Assembly: GCA_947630485.1 (NCBI GenBank)
Contig: CANRHU010000028.1
Span: 1 to 40,810 of the forward strand
DNA from: an uncultured Lachnospiraceae bacterium
GTDB taxonomy: Bacteria > Bacillota > Clostridia > Lachnospirales > Lachnospiraceae
DNA: 40,810 bases
Direction of reading: 5' to 3'
Made by a program: the position numbers and the translations under genes. Below are positions 23,156 to 31,902 of this stretch, piece by piece; positions within the stretch are counted from its first letter, which is position 1, and each line of letters begins with the position of its first letter. The notes beneath the pieces were generated by a model. The model saw only the letters and a list, made by a program, of their open reading frames with translations. It ran no database searches and was not told the origin of the DNA.

Positions 23156-25096
23156 CTACATTCTCTGCGGCGCCGCGCAGCCGCAGTACTTCCTGAATCC
23201 CGTAAAATTCAACGATACCTCATGAATCCGATACACATCCAGATACGGCTGGAATTTCAGCTCATTTTTCCGGATCGTATCTATAAACCGCGTCCAGCTT
23301 TCCTTCGCCTCGGCGGTCTTTCCCGCCGCCAGCTCTCCCAGGGCGTCCTCCAGATACACCACATACCCGCAATGATAGCGGAGCATCTCCTGAAAACGGA
23401 TCTGCAGCGCTCCCTCCGGCTTCTCCGCGAAATACGCGCTCTGTGCAAATTCGTCTGTCAGCCTGCGCGCCCTGCGCATCCGCTCCGCTACATCCGGATT
23501 GGTACGCGGCCCCTTCTTGTTAAAATAGTCGCAGTCGCTGAGCCTTGAAAGTTCTGTCAGATAGGCGAGCACATTCTCCCATCCGGCGCCATAGGCCGCC
23601 TGGTAATATTCCCGCGTCATCTCGTCAAAATCGCTGTCAATATCCAAAAGCTTGCGCCCCATCACATAATTCGGCAGGAAATTCGGCATACCCGCACGGA
23701 ATTCCTGGCAGCTGATATGCCCGTTCAGCTTCATCTTGCCCAGCCTGGCAATATCATCGTTAATAATCCGGCTGATATGTACGTACCCCAGATCGCCGAA
23801 ATGGGCCCGTCCCAGATGATAATCATACACGAAGCTGTCTCCGTCAAAATGCTCCTGCCATGCCCGCAGATACGCCAGATTCTGCCCCAGGTTCACCGGC
23901 AGCGTAATATGGTTGCGCTCATAGGCCGGAATCGGCGGCAGCTCTTCGTCGAGCTGATAAGCGCTGTTGAAGCTGCGGCTGATCGGCGCGAACATCAGCA
24001 CGAAACGATTCGGATTTTTCAGCTTTTCCTCAACGGGCGGCCACAAAAGCTCCTGGTACAGCAGGAATACGATCCGCGTATCCAGCCCCCTGGCCGTCAG
24101 CTTCTCGTCGATCACATTCAGGATCCGGATATACTGATCCGTGGGAGCGCTTTTCGCGCACTCCTCACATTCACAGAGATTGTTGCACTCATCTGCCAGC
24201 CATACATGAAGATAATCCACGCCCGGATGGGACGCCGCATAGCGGACCACACTCTCGCTGAACGCCTCCACCACATCCGGATTGGAGTAGCAGAGGTTGG
24301 TATTCATCGGAATCCCGCGGAAGAACTCCCTCTTTCCGTTCACCTGCGCCAGCATGGAGCGCTGCCTGTCCGTGATCTGAATATCGCTTGTCTTCCAATC
24401 CATGGACGGAATCCCGATGCTCTCTCCGGTCCATCCGTGGCCCACCATCTGCAGAAGCAAATCACGCTTTTTGAGCTCCTCCGTCATGATATCCGAATAT
24501 CTGGCGGCGTCCTGCGCGGTAAATTCCTCCGGCTCAAGATACGGATTCGCCTCATGGCGATACCAGCGGGCAAAGAACGTATACGGAATCTGGAATTGAA
24601 TAAAACAAGTATTATAACCCATCTTAGGCAGCCAATCGATAAAATCAAGCGCATTCTCCAGGGACTCCGACCCTTCGATGCAGACGCCCCTGTGATAATA
24701 GCTGGCCGTATGGCTGCAGCTTTGATACAGGCATTCCGTATCCGTAAGCTCCGGCACCAGTTCCAGATCCTTGCCCGGCCCCAGGAAACGGCACCCCAGA
24801 AGATACAGATAATGATACACGCCAATCAGAACGCTTCGCGCGTTATTTCCGGCGATCCGTCCGCCTTTCGGACCGATCTGAATGTCGAAATGGTCATTCC
24901 GGGTGTCCGCCGCCGCGTCGATCTCCAGAGAGATTGTCAAACAGCCGGCCGCATCGGCTGCCGCCTGCCGATCCGTTTTCACACTCACAGACGCCCCTAT
25001 ACCCGCAAACATGCGCCGCAGATACTCCCGCGCCTCGGACGCGGCATACGCAAGCGTCCTGTTTTCATTTTCCATATAGATCAGGCTGATATTCAT
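23156..25096 (-). CDS. GH163-like glycosidase (DUF4838)
   Basis: A 646-residue putative glycoside hydrolase. The N-terminal domain (about 1-130) resembles the GH20/GH67 accessory domain (NARSVLIGVYHYLYLLGCRFLG). The central barrel (about 135-480) carries the DUF4838 hallmark ADECNNLCECEEC at 301-313, with D302-E303 as possible catalytic or binding residues and three cysteines that could bind metal. The C-terminal third is helical. The founding DUF4838 enzyme (Bacteroides BT1044, family GH163) is an endo-beta-N-acetylglucosaminidase acting on complex N-glycans; other specificities in the family are possible. No signal peptide. Its ATG directly abuts the sulfatase stop (TAAATG), with GGAGGAC inside the upstream gene, so the two are tightly coupled. 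Sialidase and sulfatase neighbours support a sialylated, sulfated host N-glycan as substrate. Family moderately sure, activity inferred. Confidence 0.75.
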   Translation of the reverse strand: MNISLIYMENENRTLAYAASEAREYLRRMFAGIGASVSVKTDRQAAADAAGCLTISLEIDAAADTRNDHFDIQIGPKGGRIAGNNARSVLIGVYHYLYLLGCRFLGPGKDLELVPELTDTECLYQSCSHTASYYHRGVCIEGSESLENALDFIDWLPKMGYNTCFIQFQIPYTFFARWYRHEANPYLEPEEFTAQDAARYSDIMTEELKKRDLLLQMVGHGWTGESIGIPSMDWKTSDIQITDRQRSMLAQVNGKREFFRGIPMNTNLCYSNPDVVEAFSESVVRYAASHPGVDYLHVWLADECNNLCECEECAKSAPTDQYIRILNVIDEKLTARGLDTRIVFLLYQELLWPPVEEKLKNPNRFVLMFAPISRSFNSAYQLDEELPPIPAYERNHITLPVNLGQNLAYLRAWQEHFDGDSFVYDYHLGRAHFGDLGYVHISRIINDDIARLGKMKLNGHISCQEFRAGMPNFLPNYVMGRKLLDIDSDFDEMTREYYQAAYGAGWENVLAYLTELSRLSDCDYFNKKGPRTNPDVAERMRRARRLTDEFAQSAYFAEKPEGALQIRFQEMLRYHCGYVVYLEDALGELAAGKTAEAKESWTRFIDTIRKNELKFQPYLDVYRIHEVSLNFTGFRKYCGCAAPQRM

Positions 25097-26428
25097 TTAG
25101 TCCTCCTTAATCCGTATTATGCCTTCCCCTGCCCGGGCGGCAAACCGAATCAGCCGGTCTCTCATGGCGACACGCACTTCTTCGTACTCCTTATCCCCCA
25201 ATAAGTTGTGCCTCTCCAGCGGATCCTCTTTCAGATCGAACAGATACCGCTCCTGATACACATCGCTGCCGCTGTCGCCCCGCGGGTTCTTATCCGGGGC
25301 GTAGACCACATATTTATATCGGCTGCCGCGCAGCGCGCGGCCCACATAGCTTTCGCTGATCTGTACATACGCCATGTTCTCCCAGTCGGCACTGGAAACC
25401 TCCTGGAGGGGACGTCCCTGAATCTCCTCCCCGATTCTGCATCCGGCCGCCGTCATCAGCGTCCTCGGCAGATCGATCAGGCTGACCACCTTCTCCTCAC
25501 GGCGTCCCGGCTCAAAGCCAGGTCCCTTGATCAAAAGCGGCACATGGATTGTATTTTCAAAACTGTTGCGCTTGTAATCGTCATAGCCCCCTACCGGCTC
25601 ATTCTTAAGCGTTTTAAAATGGCAGCCGTGATCGCTCGCGTAGACCACCAGCGTATGATCATAGAATCCGCGCTCCTTCAAAGCGTCCACTACCCGGCCG
25701 AAGTTGGTGTCCAGAGCGTTCACGCAGCCCAGATAGTCCGGATAAAACTGCTCCCAGTCGCCTTCGCCCGGACGCAGATCCGGCGGCGCGACAAAATCTT
25801 TATATTTCTCCTTGCTTCCCTCCGGTCCCTCATAGTCGTTCCTGTCATTCTGATGATGCGGCTCGATATGGGAGATGAAAAGGAAAAATGGTTTCTCTCC
25901 GTGATAATGATGAATAAAATCCAGCGCATGGTCTGTAATGCAGTCCGTGCGGTAGCCGTCAAATTCCAGCTTGTTGCCGTTCTCGTCATACACATAGCCG
26001 CCGTAACCGTGCGAGGTAAACTCCAGCACATCGGCTGCTCTCCAAAAGCCGTCGTAACCTCCCCTTCGCTCCACCGGCACAGGCAGCGTGGCGTAATTCT
26101 CACCACCCCTGTCGGAAGCCAAATGCCATTTTCCGACATAACCTACTTCATAACCTGCTTCCTTCATCGCCTTCGCCAGGGTACGACAGTCCCGCGGAAG
26201 CGAGATCGCATTGCGGAAGCATCCGGTCTGCGTCGGATAAAGCCCTGTCTGCAGCATAGCCCGCGCCGGGCCGCACACAGGCTGAGGCGTGATACAGTTC
26301 ACAAAATTCGTGGCGTCCTCCCTGGCAAACGCGTCAAGTCTCGGCGTCACATCCGGTATCTGACCGTTGCAGCCCAGGGTGTCCCACCGCTGCTGGTCAG
26401 AGAAGAAAAACACGATATTCGGAGCCAT
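25097..26428 (-). CDS. Type I sulfatase (cytoplasmic), glycan operon
   Basis: A 443-residue sulfatase. The formylglycine motif is C52-G-P-A-R56 in TPQPVCGPAR. The metal site starts with SDQQRWD (D11, and Gln12 where Asp is common) and continues with YASDHGCHF later in the chain. It is Cys-type, so it depends on an anSME-type maturase encoded elsewhere. No signal peptide. Followed without a gap by the GH163-like gene, and separated from the binding-protein gene upstream by a strong terminator (26483-26509), so its expression probably depends on read-through. In context it should remove sulfate from an imported sugar, for example 6-sulfo-GlcNAc or sulfated galactose on host glycans; this is inference. 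Confidence 0.92.
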   Translation of the reverse strand: MAPNIVFFFSDQQRWDTLGCNGQIPDVTPRLDAFAREDATNFVNCITPQPVCGPARAMLQTGLYPTQTGCFRNAISLPRDCRTLAKAMKEAGYEVGYVGKWHLASDRGGENYATLPVPVERRGGYDGFWRAADVLEFTSHGYGGYVYDENGNKLEFDGYRTDCITDHALDFIHHYHGEKPFFLFISHIEPHHQNDRNDYEGPEGSKEKYKDFVAPPDLRPGEGDWEQFYPDYLGCVNALDTNFGRVVDALKERGFYDHTLVVYASDHGCHFKTLKNEPVGGYDDYKRNSFENTIHVPLLIKGPGFEPGRREEKVVSLIDLPRTLMTAAGCRIGEEIQGRPLQEVSSADWENMAYVQISESYVGRALRGSRYKYVVYAPDKNPRGDSGSDVYQERYLFDLKEDPLERHNLLGDKEYEEVRVAMRDRLIRFAARAGEGIIRIKED

Positions 26429-26482
26429 TTCAAAACTCTCCCCTCTATCAATCGTAACCGGCCATTCCCCAACCGGTTTTTG

Positions 26483-26509
26483 AAAAAGGGAGGGCTAAAA
26501 AGCCCTCCC
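26483..26509 (-). terminator. Terminator between binding protein and enzyme genes
   Basis: Nine-base arms GGGAGGGCT and complement (26501-26509 and 26488-26496), 4-base loop, then five T on the minus strand (26487-26483). It sits after the binding-protein gene and 55 bases before the sulfatase gene, splitting the run. Confidence 0.8.
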
Positions 26510-26571
26510 ATGATTCTGCAAGAGCACAAGGCACTTGTCAATAGGTACATTCTTCAACAGTCACGTCCAGA

Positions 26572-28335
26572 TTACTTGCCGATGGTTCTGTCATAAGCCT
26601 GCTGCATCGTATCGATCATCTTCTGCACATCGTACTTGTTCAGCTGATCGATGTAGGCATCCCACTCGGCGTCGATGTCGTGGCCCTCGTTCAGCAGCCA
26701 CTCGTTCTGCTTCTGCTCCACATAGGTCTGGCAGGACTTGCCCTCGTTGTTCAGGAACTGATCCTCCTCCGTCGTGAAGTTCATGCTCGGCAGCGTGAAG
26801 CTCTGCGGCTGGTTCGCGTAGATGTCCATGGTGACTTCCAGCTTCTTGTCGGTCACGGTCTCAAGGATCATCTTATTGCGGTTCGCAAAGCTCAGGTTCT
26901 TCGGAGCGCCGTCGAACGCGTTGGTGTTCTTTACGTAGGTGCTGAAGCTGGTTCCGTCAGGCTCGTTCTCCTCATTGTAATGAACGGAGCCGTCCTCGTC
27001 GATGGCCGTCACACGGTCAAGGCCCTGGTAAACCAGGATCGACATCACATCATCATACAGCAGGTCAACCCACTGAGCCAGCAGCTCCGGATTCTCGCAC
27101 TTGTTGGTGATGGACAAACCGGTGGAGCTGACGCTGATGTGGTTGCGGCGGCGGTGAACCTTCGCAGGGGCGGAATCCGCGGTCGCCTTCAGAGGAGTGA
27201 TAGCTACATACTGGTCAGCGCACTCAGCCGCAAAGCTGGTCGGGCCCCAGGTATAAGCGGAACCAACGATCGGAGTCGGGTTCGCAAGCTTGCCGTTGTA
27301 CTGATCCATGGTCTGTACGAAACCGTCGCGGTCCCAAAGGCCATCGGTGACGAACTTGCGCAGTTCGCGGATCGCGGTCTTGTACTCCTCGGTCAGAGGA
27401 AGATATACGACCTCGTCGTTGTCATTTACGATAAAGTGGTTCAGCGTACCGCCTGCAGCGTTGAACGCCTCAGCCTCGCCGTAAGCGCCGAAGAAGCCGC
27501 CGTAGCCATTGATGTGCTGATACTGGAAGAAGGTGTAGGGGATCTCATCGTTGGGATCTCCGTTGCCATTGGCATCCTGCTCTTTGAACGCCTTCAGGAC
27601 GTCGTAGTACTCTTCCATCGTGGTCGGGATCTCCAGGCCTAAGTTATCCAGCCAGGTCTTGTTGATGTACAGGTTGTCCGGCCAGTCACGGCTGGGAGAA
27701 TCATTGATGGTACCCCAGGAATAGGTGTGGCCGTCAAATGCCTGAGAAAGACCTACCAGGGTCGGGTTCTCTTCCAAAACCTTCTGATAGTTCGGGCAGT
27801 AATTGGCAATCAGATCCTCTACCGGAATGAACACGCCCAGAGGTCCGTACTGGTTCAGATCCGACATGCTTAAGCAGTTATAGCCCATGAAGCCGTCCGG
27901 ATAATCGCCGGTAGCCAGAATCAGGTTCTTCTGCTCGTTATAGCCGCTGACCGGGAAGCACTCGAAATCGATATGCACGTTGGTCGCATTCTCCAGCTCC
28001 TTGAAGAATTCCATATTATTGTAGTCGATCTGGGCTGTCTCCTGCTGAACCGCAAGAGTAAAGCTCACTTTCTCATCTGTCAGCTTCGGTACGTTGTTGG
28101 CGATCCAGTCATAGGCTGGGCCCTTTCCCGTCTCTACCGGGGCTGCCTCGGCCTCCGTCTGGGCCTCCGTCTCAGAAGCCCCCGCAGCGGTCGTCTCTGC
28201 CGCAGCCGTCGTCTCCGCCGCGGCCGTACCCGCAGCTGTCGTCGTGGCTGTGCCGCCACCGCCGCCGCAGGCGCTGAGCACCATGGAGCATACAAGCGCC
28301 ATAGATACTGCTGATGCTAAAGCTTTTTTCTTCAT
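26572..28335 (-). CDS. Sugar ABC transporter binding lipoprotein (YtcQ/LipO type)
   Basis: Extracellular receptor for an oligosaccharide importer, 587 residues. The signal peptide ends in the lipobox LSAC (Cys23), followed by a Gly-rich and then Ala/Thr/Glu-rich flexible linker to about residue 70. The remainder is a type 1 extracellular solute-binding domain of the large group that pairs with LplB/YtcP permeases. Such proteins carry complex oligosaccharides rather than simple sugars. ATG with AGGAGAGG upstream, 41 bases after the second permease gene. A terminator follows, which would give more binding protein than downstream enzymes. It defines which glycan enters the cell; by context a sialylated or sulfated host glycan fragment. 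Confidence 0.93.
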   Translation of the reverse strand: MKKKALASAVSMALVCSMVLSACGGGGGTATTTAAGTAAAETTAAAETTAAGASETEAQTEAEAAPVETGKGPAYDWIANNVPKLTDEKVSFTLAVQQETAQIDYNNMEFFKELENATNVHIDFECFPVSGYNEQKNLILATGDYPDGFMGYNCLSMSDLNQYGPLGVFIPVEDLIANYCPNYQKVLEENPTLVGLSQAFDGHTYSWGTINDSPSRDWPDNLYINKTWLDNLGLEIPTTMEEYYDVLKAFKEQDANGNGDPNDEIPYTFFQYQHINGYGGFFGAYGEAEAFNAAGGTLNHFIVNDNDEVVYLPLTEEYKTAIRELRKFVTDGLWDRDGFVQTMDQYNGKLANPTPIVGSAYTWGPTSFAAECADQYVAITPLKATADSAPAKVHRRRNHISVSSTGLSITNKCENPELLAQWVDLLYDDVMSILVYQGLDRVTAIDEDGSVHYNEENEPDGTSFSTYVKNTNAFDGAPKNLSFANRNKMILETVTDKKLEVTMDIYANQPQSFTLPSMNFTTEEDQFLNNEGKSCQTYVEQKQNEWLLNEGHDIDAEWDAYIDQLNKYDVQKMIDTMQQAYDRTIGK

Positions 28336-28376
28336 AGTCCTCTCCTTTTCTTGAAAACATTGGTTTCTCTATCTCA

Positions 28377-29303
28377 TTATCCTTTTACGGATCCAATGAG
28401 AACGCCTTTAACAAAGTGCTTCTGTACGAACGGATACAGGATCATCAGCGGGGCCGCCGATACGATGATGGATACGTACTTGATCAGGCCCGCTCTCTCC
28501 TGCTGCAGAGCCGCCTGGTATACGTCGCCCAGCATCTCCTGGGACACCTGATTCTCAATCAGAATGTTCCGCAGAACCAGCTGCAGCGGGTACTTCGCCT
28601 GGTAACGGCCCAGGTAGATCATCGCGTTAAAGTAAGTATTCCACTGCGCCACGCCGTAGAACAGGATCATCATCGCGACGACCGCCTTGGAAAGAGGCAT
28701 CGCGACTTCCTTAAAGAACTGCCACTCGGTACAGCCGTCCAGCTGGGCCGATTCACGAAGCTCATCCGGAATCGAGCTCTCGAAGAAGGTTCTCGCTACG
28801 ATCAGGTTGTAGGGAACGATCATGCCCGGGAAGATCAGGGACCACATGGTGCCCGTCATCTTCAGCTTCTGAACCACCAGGTAGGTGGGGATCATGCCGC
28901 CGCCGAAATACATCGTGAACACGATCAGCATCATGAAAACCGGCCGCAGAGGCAAATCCCTGCGGGACAGGGAATACGCCGCCAGAACCGTGGTGATCGT
29001 GCTGAAGAACACGCCGGTCACCGTGTAGATGATGGAGTTCTTATAGCCGGTCATGATCGCGTCGTCCTGGAACACGGCCTTATAGCCTTCCAGGGTAATC
29101 CCCTTCGGGATCGCCAGGACCTGTCCGGAATTGACCATTGCCGGATCGCTGAAGGAAGCGATCAGCACGAAATAGATCGGGTATGCCACGATGAACAAAA
29201 TCAGTCCCAGGAAGCAGTAGTTGCAGAAATGGAACAGATTGCTTCCTTCCCGTTTATGCATCGCCTTTGCCTTGGCTCTTGCGCTTGCTGCATTTGCACT
29301 CAT
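28377..29303 (-). CDS. Sugar ABC permease (YtcP/MalG type)
   Basis: Second membrane subunit of the CUT1-like importer, 308 residues. After a basic cytoplasmic start it has about six membrane helices. The EAA loop reads ESAQLDGCTEWQFFKEVAMPLSKA, matching the family pattern E-A-x-x-D-G-x6-W/F-x8-P that docks the ATPase. The C terminus ends FVKGVLIGSVKG, the usual YtcP/MalG ending. It lies 12 bases after the first permease gene. No ATPase gene accompanies the pair. Confidence 0.94.
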   Translation of the reverse strand: MSANAASARAKAKAMHKREGSNLFHFCNYCFLGLILFIVAYPIYFVLIASFSDPAMVNSGQVLAIPKGITLEGYKAVFQDDAIMTGYKNSIIYTVTGVFFSTITTVLAAYSLSRRDLPLRPVFMMLIVFTMYFGGGMIPTYLVVQKLKMTGTMWSLIFPGMIVPYNLIVARTFFESSIPDELRESAQLDGCTEWQFFKEVAMPLSKAVVAMMILFYGVAQWNTYFNAMIYLGRYQAKYPLQLVLRNILIENQVSQEMLGDVYQAALQQERAGLIKYVSIIVSAAPLMILYPFVQKHFVKGVLIGSVKG

Positions 29304-29315
29304 CCCGACACCCCC

Positions 29316-30284
29316 TTATACCAGAGACATATCAGCGTACTTCTTCGCGATCTTATTGACGATCAGCAGCAAAGTAAGGCTGACGACTGACTCAAACAAA
29401 CCAATGGCTGCGGAATAACTGAAGTTCGGTACAGAGCTGGCGCCGAATGCCTGCTGGTACACATAAGTGGAGATGACCTCCGATGCCGTCCGGTTCAGCG
29501 GGTTCTGCATCAGGAAGATCTTCTCGTAACCGACTGTCAACACACGTCCGGTGTTCATGATCAGCAGGATCACGATGGTCGGCATGATGCTGGGAATGTC
29601 TATGTAGAAGATTCTCTGCAGCACAGACGCGCCGTCCACGATAGCCGACTCATGGAGCTCCGGGCTGACGCCGCTTAAAGCCGCCGTGTAAACGATGGAA
29701 TTGTATCCCATGTTCTGCCAGATCTCCGAGATCACATAGATCCACGGGAACATCGTCGTGCTTCCCATGAACATGATCGAGATCGTCTTATCTCCGGTGA
29801 CAAGACGAAGGATCTGGTTCAGGATGCCGGTGCTGGGAGCCAAAAACAGGCTCAGCATACCAACGATGATAACCGCGGAGATAAAGTGCGGCGCGTAAAT
29901 TACAGTCTGGACGACCTTCGCGAACCGCTTGCTCCTGGTCTGGTTCAGCAGCAGCGCGATAATGATCGGCAGCGGGAACCCGAAGACCAGTCCCATAATA
30001 CTGATGGTCAGCGTATTGCGGATGACCATCCAACAATCGGCAGAATTAAAGAAACGGACAAAATGCTTTAATCCTACCCACGGCGATCCCCAGATGCCGC
30101 CCACAAGATTGTAATCCTTGAACGCGATCTGTATACCGGCCATCGGAACATAGCGGAAAACGCCGAAGTACAGGATCGCGGGGATAAGGAACAGATACAG
30201 CTGCCAGTAGGACTTGGCTCTCGCCATCGCCCTCTTCCGGCCTCGCTTGGCCAGCTCCTTATCATACGTCATTTCGTGTTTCAT
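29316..30284 (-). CDS. Sugar ABC permease (LplB/YteP type)
   Basis: First membrane subunit of the importer, 322 residues, first gene of the operon. It has an Arg/Lys-rich N terminus (KRGRKRAMARAKSYW), six predicted membrane helices, and the coupling loop ESAIVDGASVLQRIFYIDIPSIMP. The segment GIQIAFKDYN near the start and KIAKKYADMSLV at the end are characteristic of the LplB group. ATG with GTAAGGGGG upstream (weak). Transcribed from the promoter at 30356-30384, which contains the candidate ROK operator. Confidence 0.94.
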   Translation of the reverse strand: MKHEMTYDKELAKRGRKRAMARAKSYWQLYLFLIPAILYFGVFRYVPMAGIQIAFKDYNLVGGIWGSPWVGLKHFVRFFNSADCWMVIRNTLTISIMGLVFGFPLPIIIALLLNQTRSKRFAKVVQTVIYAPHFISAVIIVGMLSLFLAPSTGILNQILRLVTGDKTISIMFMGSTTMFPWIYVISEIWQNMGYNSIVYTAALSGVSPELHESAIVDGASVLQRIFYIDIPSIMPTIVILLIMNTGRVLTVGYEKIFLMQNPLNRTASEVISTYVYQQAFGASSVPNFSYSAAIGLFESVVSLTLLLIVNKIAKKYADMSLV

Positions 30285-30355
30285 CTCTTACCCCCTTACT
30301 TTTCTCGTCCATCTTACGGCAGACGGCGAATTAATTACTTTTCGAAACTTATTAT

Positions 30356-30384
30356 ATCATAGCACATTTTGTGGAATTTTACAA
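30356..30384 (-). promoter_or_regulatory. Transporter/glycosidase operon promoter
   Basis: Minus strand -35 TTGTAA (30384-30379), 17-base spacer, extended -10 TGC-TATGAT (30361-30356). The dyad TTGTGGAATTTTACAA (30369-30384, plus strand) overlaps the -35 and contains GGAATTTT, shared with the ROK promoter at 20273. Confidence 0.65.
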
Positions 30385-30724
30385 TAAGTGTTTCTAATTC
30401 ATTTGTGTTTTGTGAATTGTGTATATTTTCCTTTTCATTTATTGTGCATTTTGTTCTTTTATTTTTTTCATATTGGAATTAATTCGCTCCGCTAGAAACT
30501 TTTTTCTTCAAAATAAAGTCGAAAAATAAAATAAGCCTGTTTATCTGAATCTACAGAATTTAGACGCGATAAACAGGCTTATTCTTGCATTTATTTCATA
30601 ATTCCGGCCGCATCTGCGCCGATTCGTTCCGAAATGCCTCTGAAATATCTCTCAGGGTCTTTCTTCCGTCCTCTCCATTTTTTCAATACCAAATTATTTA
30701 CAGATGCCGCCTATCCCAAGATTC
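30385..30724. other. AT-rich intergenic region
   Basis: No gene is supportable here. It contains a strong hairpin (30530-30583, listed separately) and a further GGAATT element in CATATTGGAATT near 30468-30479, similar to the ROK promoter text at 20269-20277. The rest is T-rich leader or spacer on the plus-strand reading. Confidence 0.6.
30518..30583 (-). terminator. Terminator of the fucO-like gene
   Basis: Sixteen-base perfect arms (30568-30583 and 30530-30545, GATAAACAGGCTTATT type), 22-base loop, then a T-rich tract on the minus strand. Insulates the transporter operon from fucO transcription. Confidence 0.7.
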
Positions 30725-31873
30725 CTACATAAGAGCCCTGTAAAGCGCCGCGATTTCCTCCACGGAGGTGTCGCGCGGGTTGCCCGGACGGCAGGCATCC
30801 GCATATGCGGACTCCGCCAGGAACTGCACGTCCTCTTCCTTTACGATCTCTTTCAGATCCTTCGGAATTCCCACGTCGACAGAAAGCTGCTGGACGGCGT
30901 CCACAGCCGCCTTGCGGTACTCCTCCTGCGTCATTTCGTCAACTCCCTCTACGCCCATCGCCCTTGCAATCTCACGGTACTTCTCGCCCGTGCAGGGAGC
31001 GTTGTACGCCATGATGGAAGGAAGCAGAATCGCGTTCGCGACGCCGTGGGGCGTATCATATACCGCGCCCAGCGCATGCGCCATAGAATGAACGATGCCC
31101 AGGCCCACGTTTGAAAAGCCCATGCCGGCGATATACTGGCCGAGAGCCATGCCCTCGCGGCCTTCCTTCGTGTTTGCCACCGCTCCGCGCAGGGACTTCG
31201 CGATAATCTCAATGGCCTTCAGATGGAACATGTCGGTCATCTCCCAGGCCGCCTTGGTGATATATCCTTCGATCGCATGGGTCAGCGCATCCATGCCGGT
31301 CGCCGCGGTCAGGCCCTTCGGCATCGTAGACATCATGTCGGAGTCAATAACGGCAATAATCGGAATATCATGCGTATCCACGCAGACGAATTTGCGCTTC
31401 TTTTCCACATCGGTAATCACGTAATTGATCGTAACCTCAGCGGCCGTACCTGCTGTGGTGGGAACAGCGATGATCGGCACGCAGGGCTTCTTCGTTGGGG
31501 CCACGCCTTCGAGACTGCGGACATCCGCGAATTCCGGGTTATTGATGATAATGCCGACAGCCTTCGCGGTATCCATGGAGGAGCCGCCGCCAATGGCGAT
31601 GATATAGTCCGCGCCGGACGCCTTAAAGGCAGCCACGCCGGTCTGTACATTCTCAATCGTGGGATTCGGTTTAATATTGGAATAAATCTCATACACCAAT
31701 CCGGCCTCATCCAGCACATCGGTCACTTTTTTCGTGACGCCGAACTTTAAAAGATCCGGATCCGAGCACACGAACGCCTTCTGAAATCCCCTCACCTTTA
31801 CTTCTGCCGGAATCTCCCTGATCGCGCCGGCGCCATGATAAGACGTCTCATTGAGTACAATTCTGTTTGCCAT
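30725..31873 (-). CDS. fucO: Iron-containing alcohol dehydrogenase, lactaldehyde reductase type
   Basis: NAD-dependent group III alcohol dehydrogenase that in the fucose/rhamnose pathways reduces L-lactaldehyde to 1,2-propanediol. The 382 residues match E. coli FucO almost exactly. The nucleotide loop GGGSSMD is at 96-102. Metal ligands Asp195, His199 (DALTH), His262 and His276 fall one position before the E. coli ones (196, 200, 263, 277). The ATG at 31873 follows AAAGGAG by 8 bases; an open frame to 31969 has no binding site. Position next to a host-glycan operon fits fucose use, but no fuc/rha isomerase, kinase or aldolase is present, so a general alcohol/diol dehydrogenase role remains possible. 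Confidence 0.88.
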   Translation of the reverse strand: MANRIVLNETSYHGAGAIREIPAEVKVRGFQKAFVCSDPDLLKFGVTKKVTDVLDEAGLVYEIYSNIKPNPTIENVQTGVAAFKASGADYIIAIGGGSSMDTAKAVGIIINNPEFADVRSLEGVAPTKKPCVPIIAVPTTAGTAAEVTINYVITDVEKKRKFVCVDTHDIPIIAVIDSDMMSTMPKGLTAATGMDALTHAIEGYITKAAWEMTDMFHLKAIEIIAKSLRGAVANTKEGREGMALGQYIAGMGFSNVGLGIVHSMAHALGAVYDTPHGVANAILLPSIMAYNAPCTGEKYREIARAMGVEGVDEMTQEEYRKAAVDAVQQLSVDVGIPKDLKEIVKEEDVQFLAESAYADACRPGNPRDTSVEEIAALYRALM

Positions 31874-31902
31874 AATACATTCTCCTTTAATCATAGATTT
31901 AA

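Noticed and set aside
23717-26596. Two long plus-strand frames (495 and 462 codons) opposite the GH163-like gene and sulfatase
   Set aside because: Both lie antisense to genes with recognisable motifs and tight minus-strand spacing; no plausible ribosome binding site or domain.
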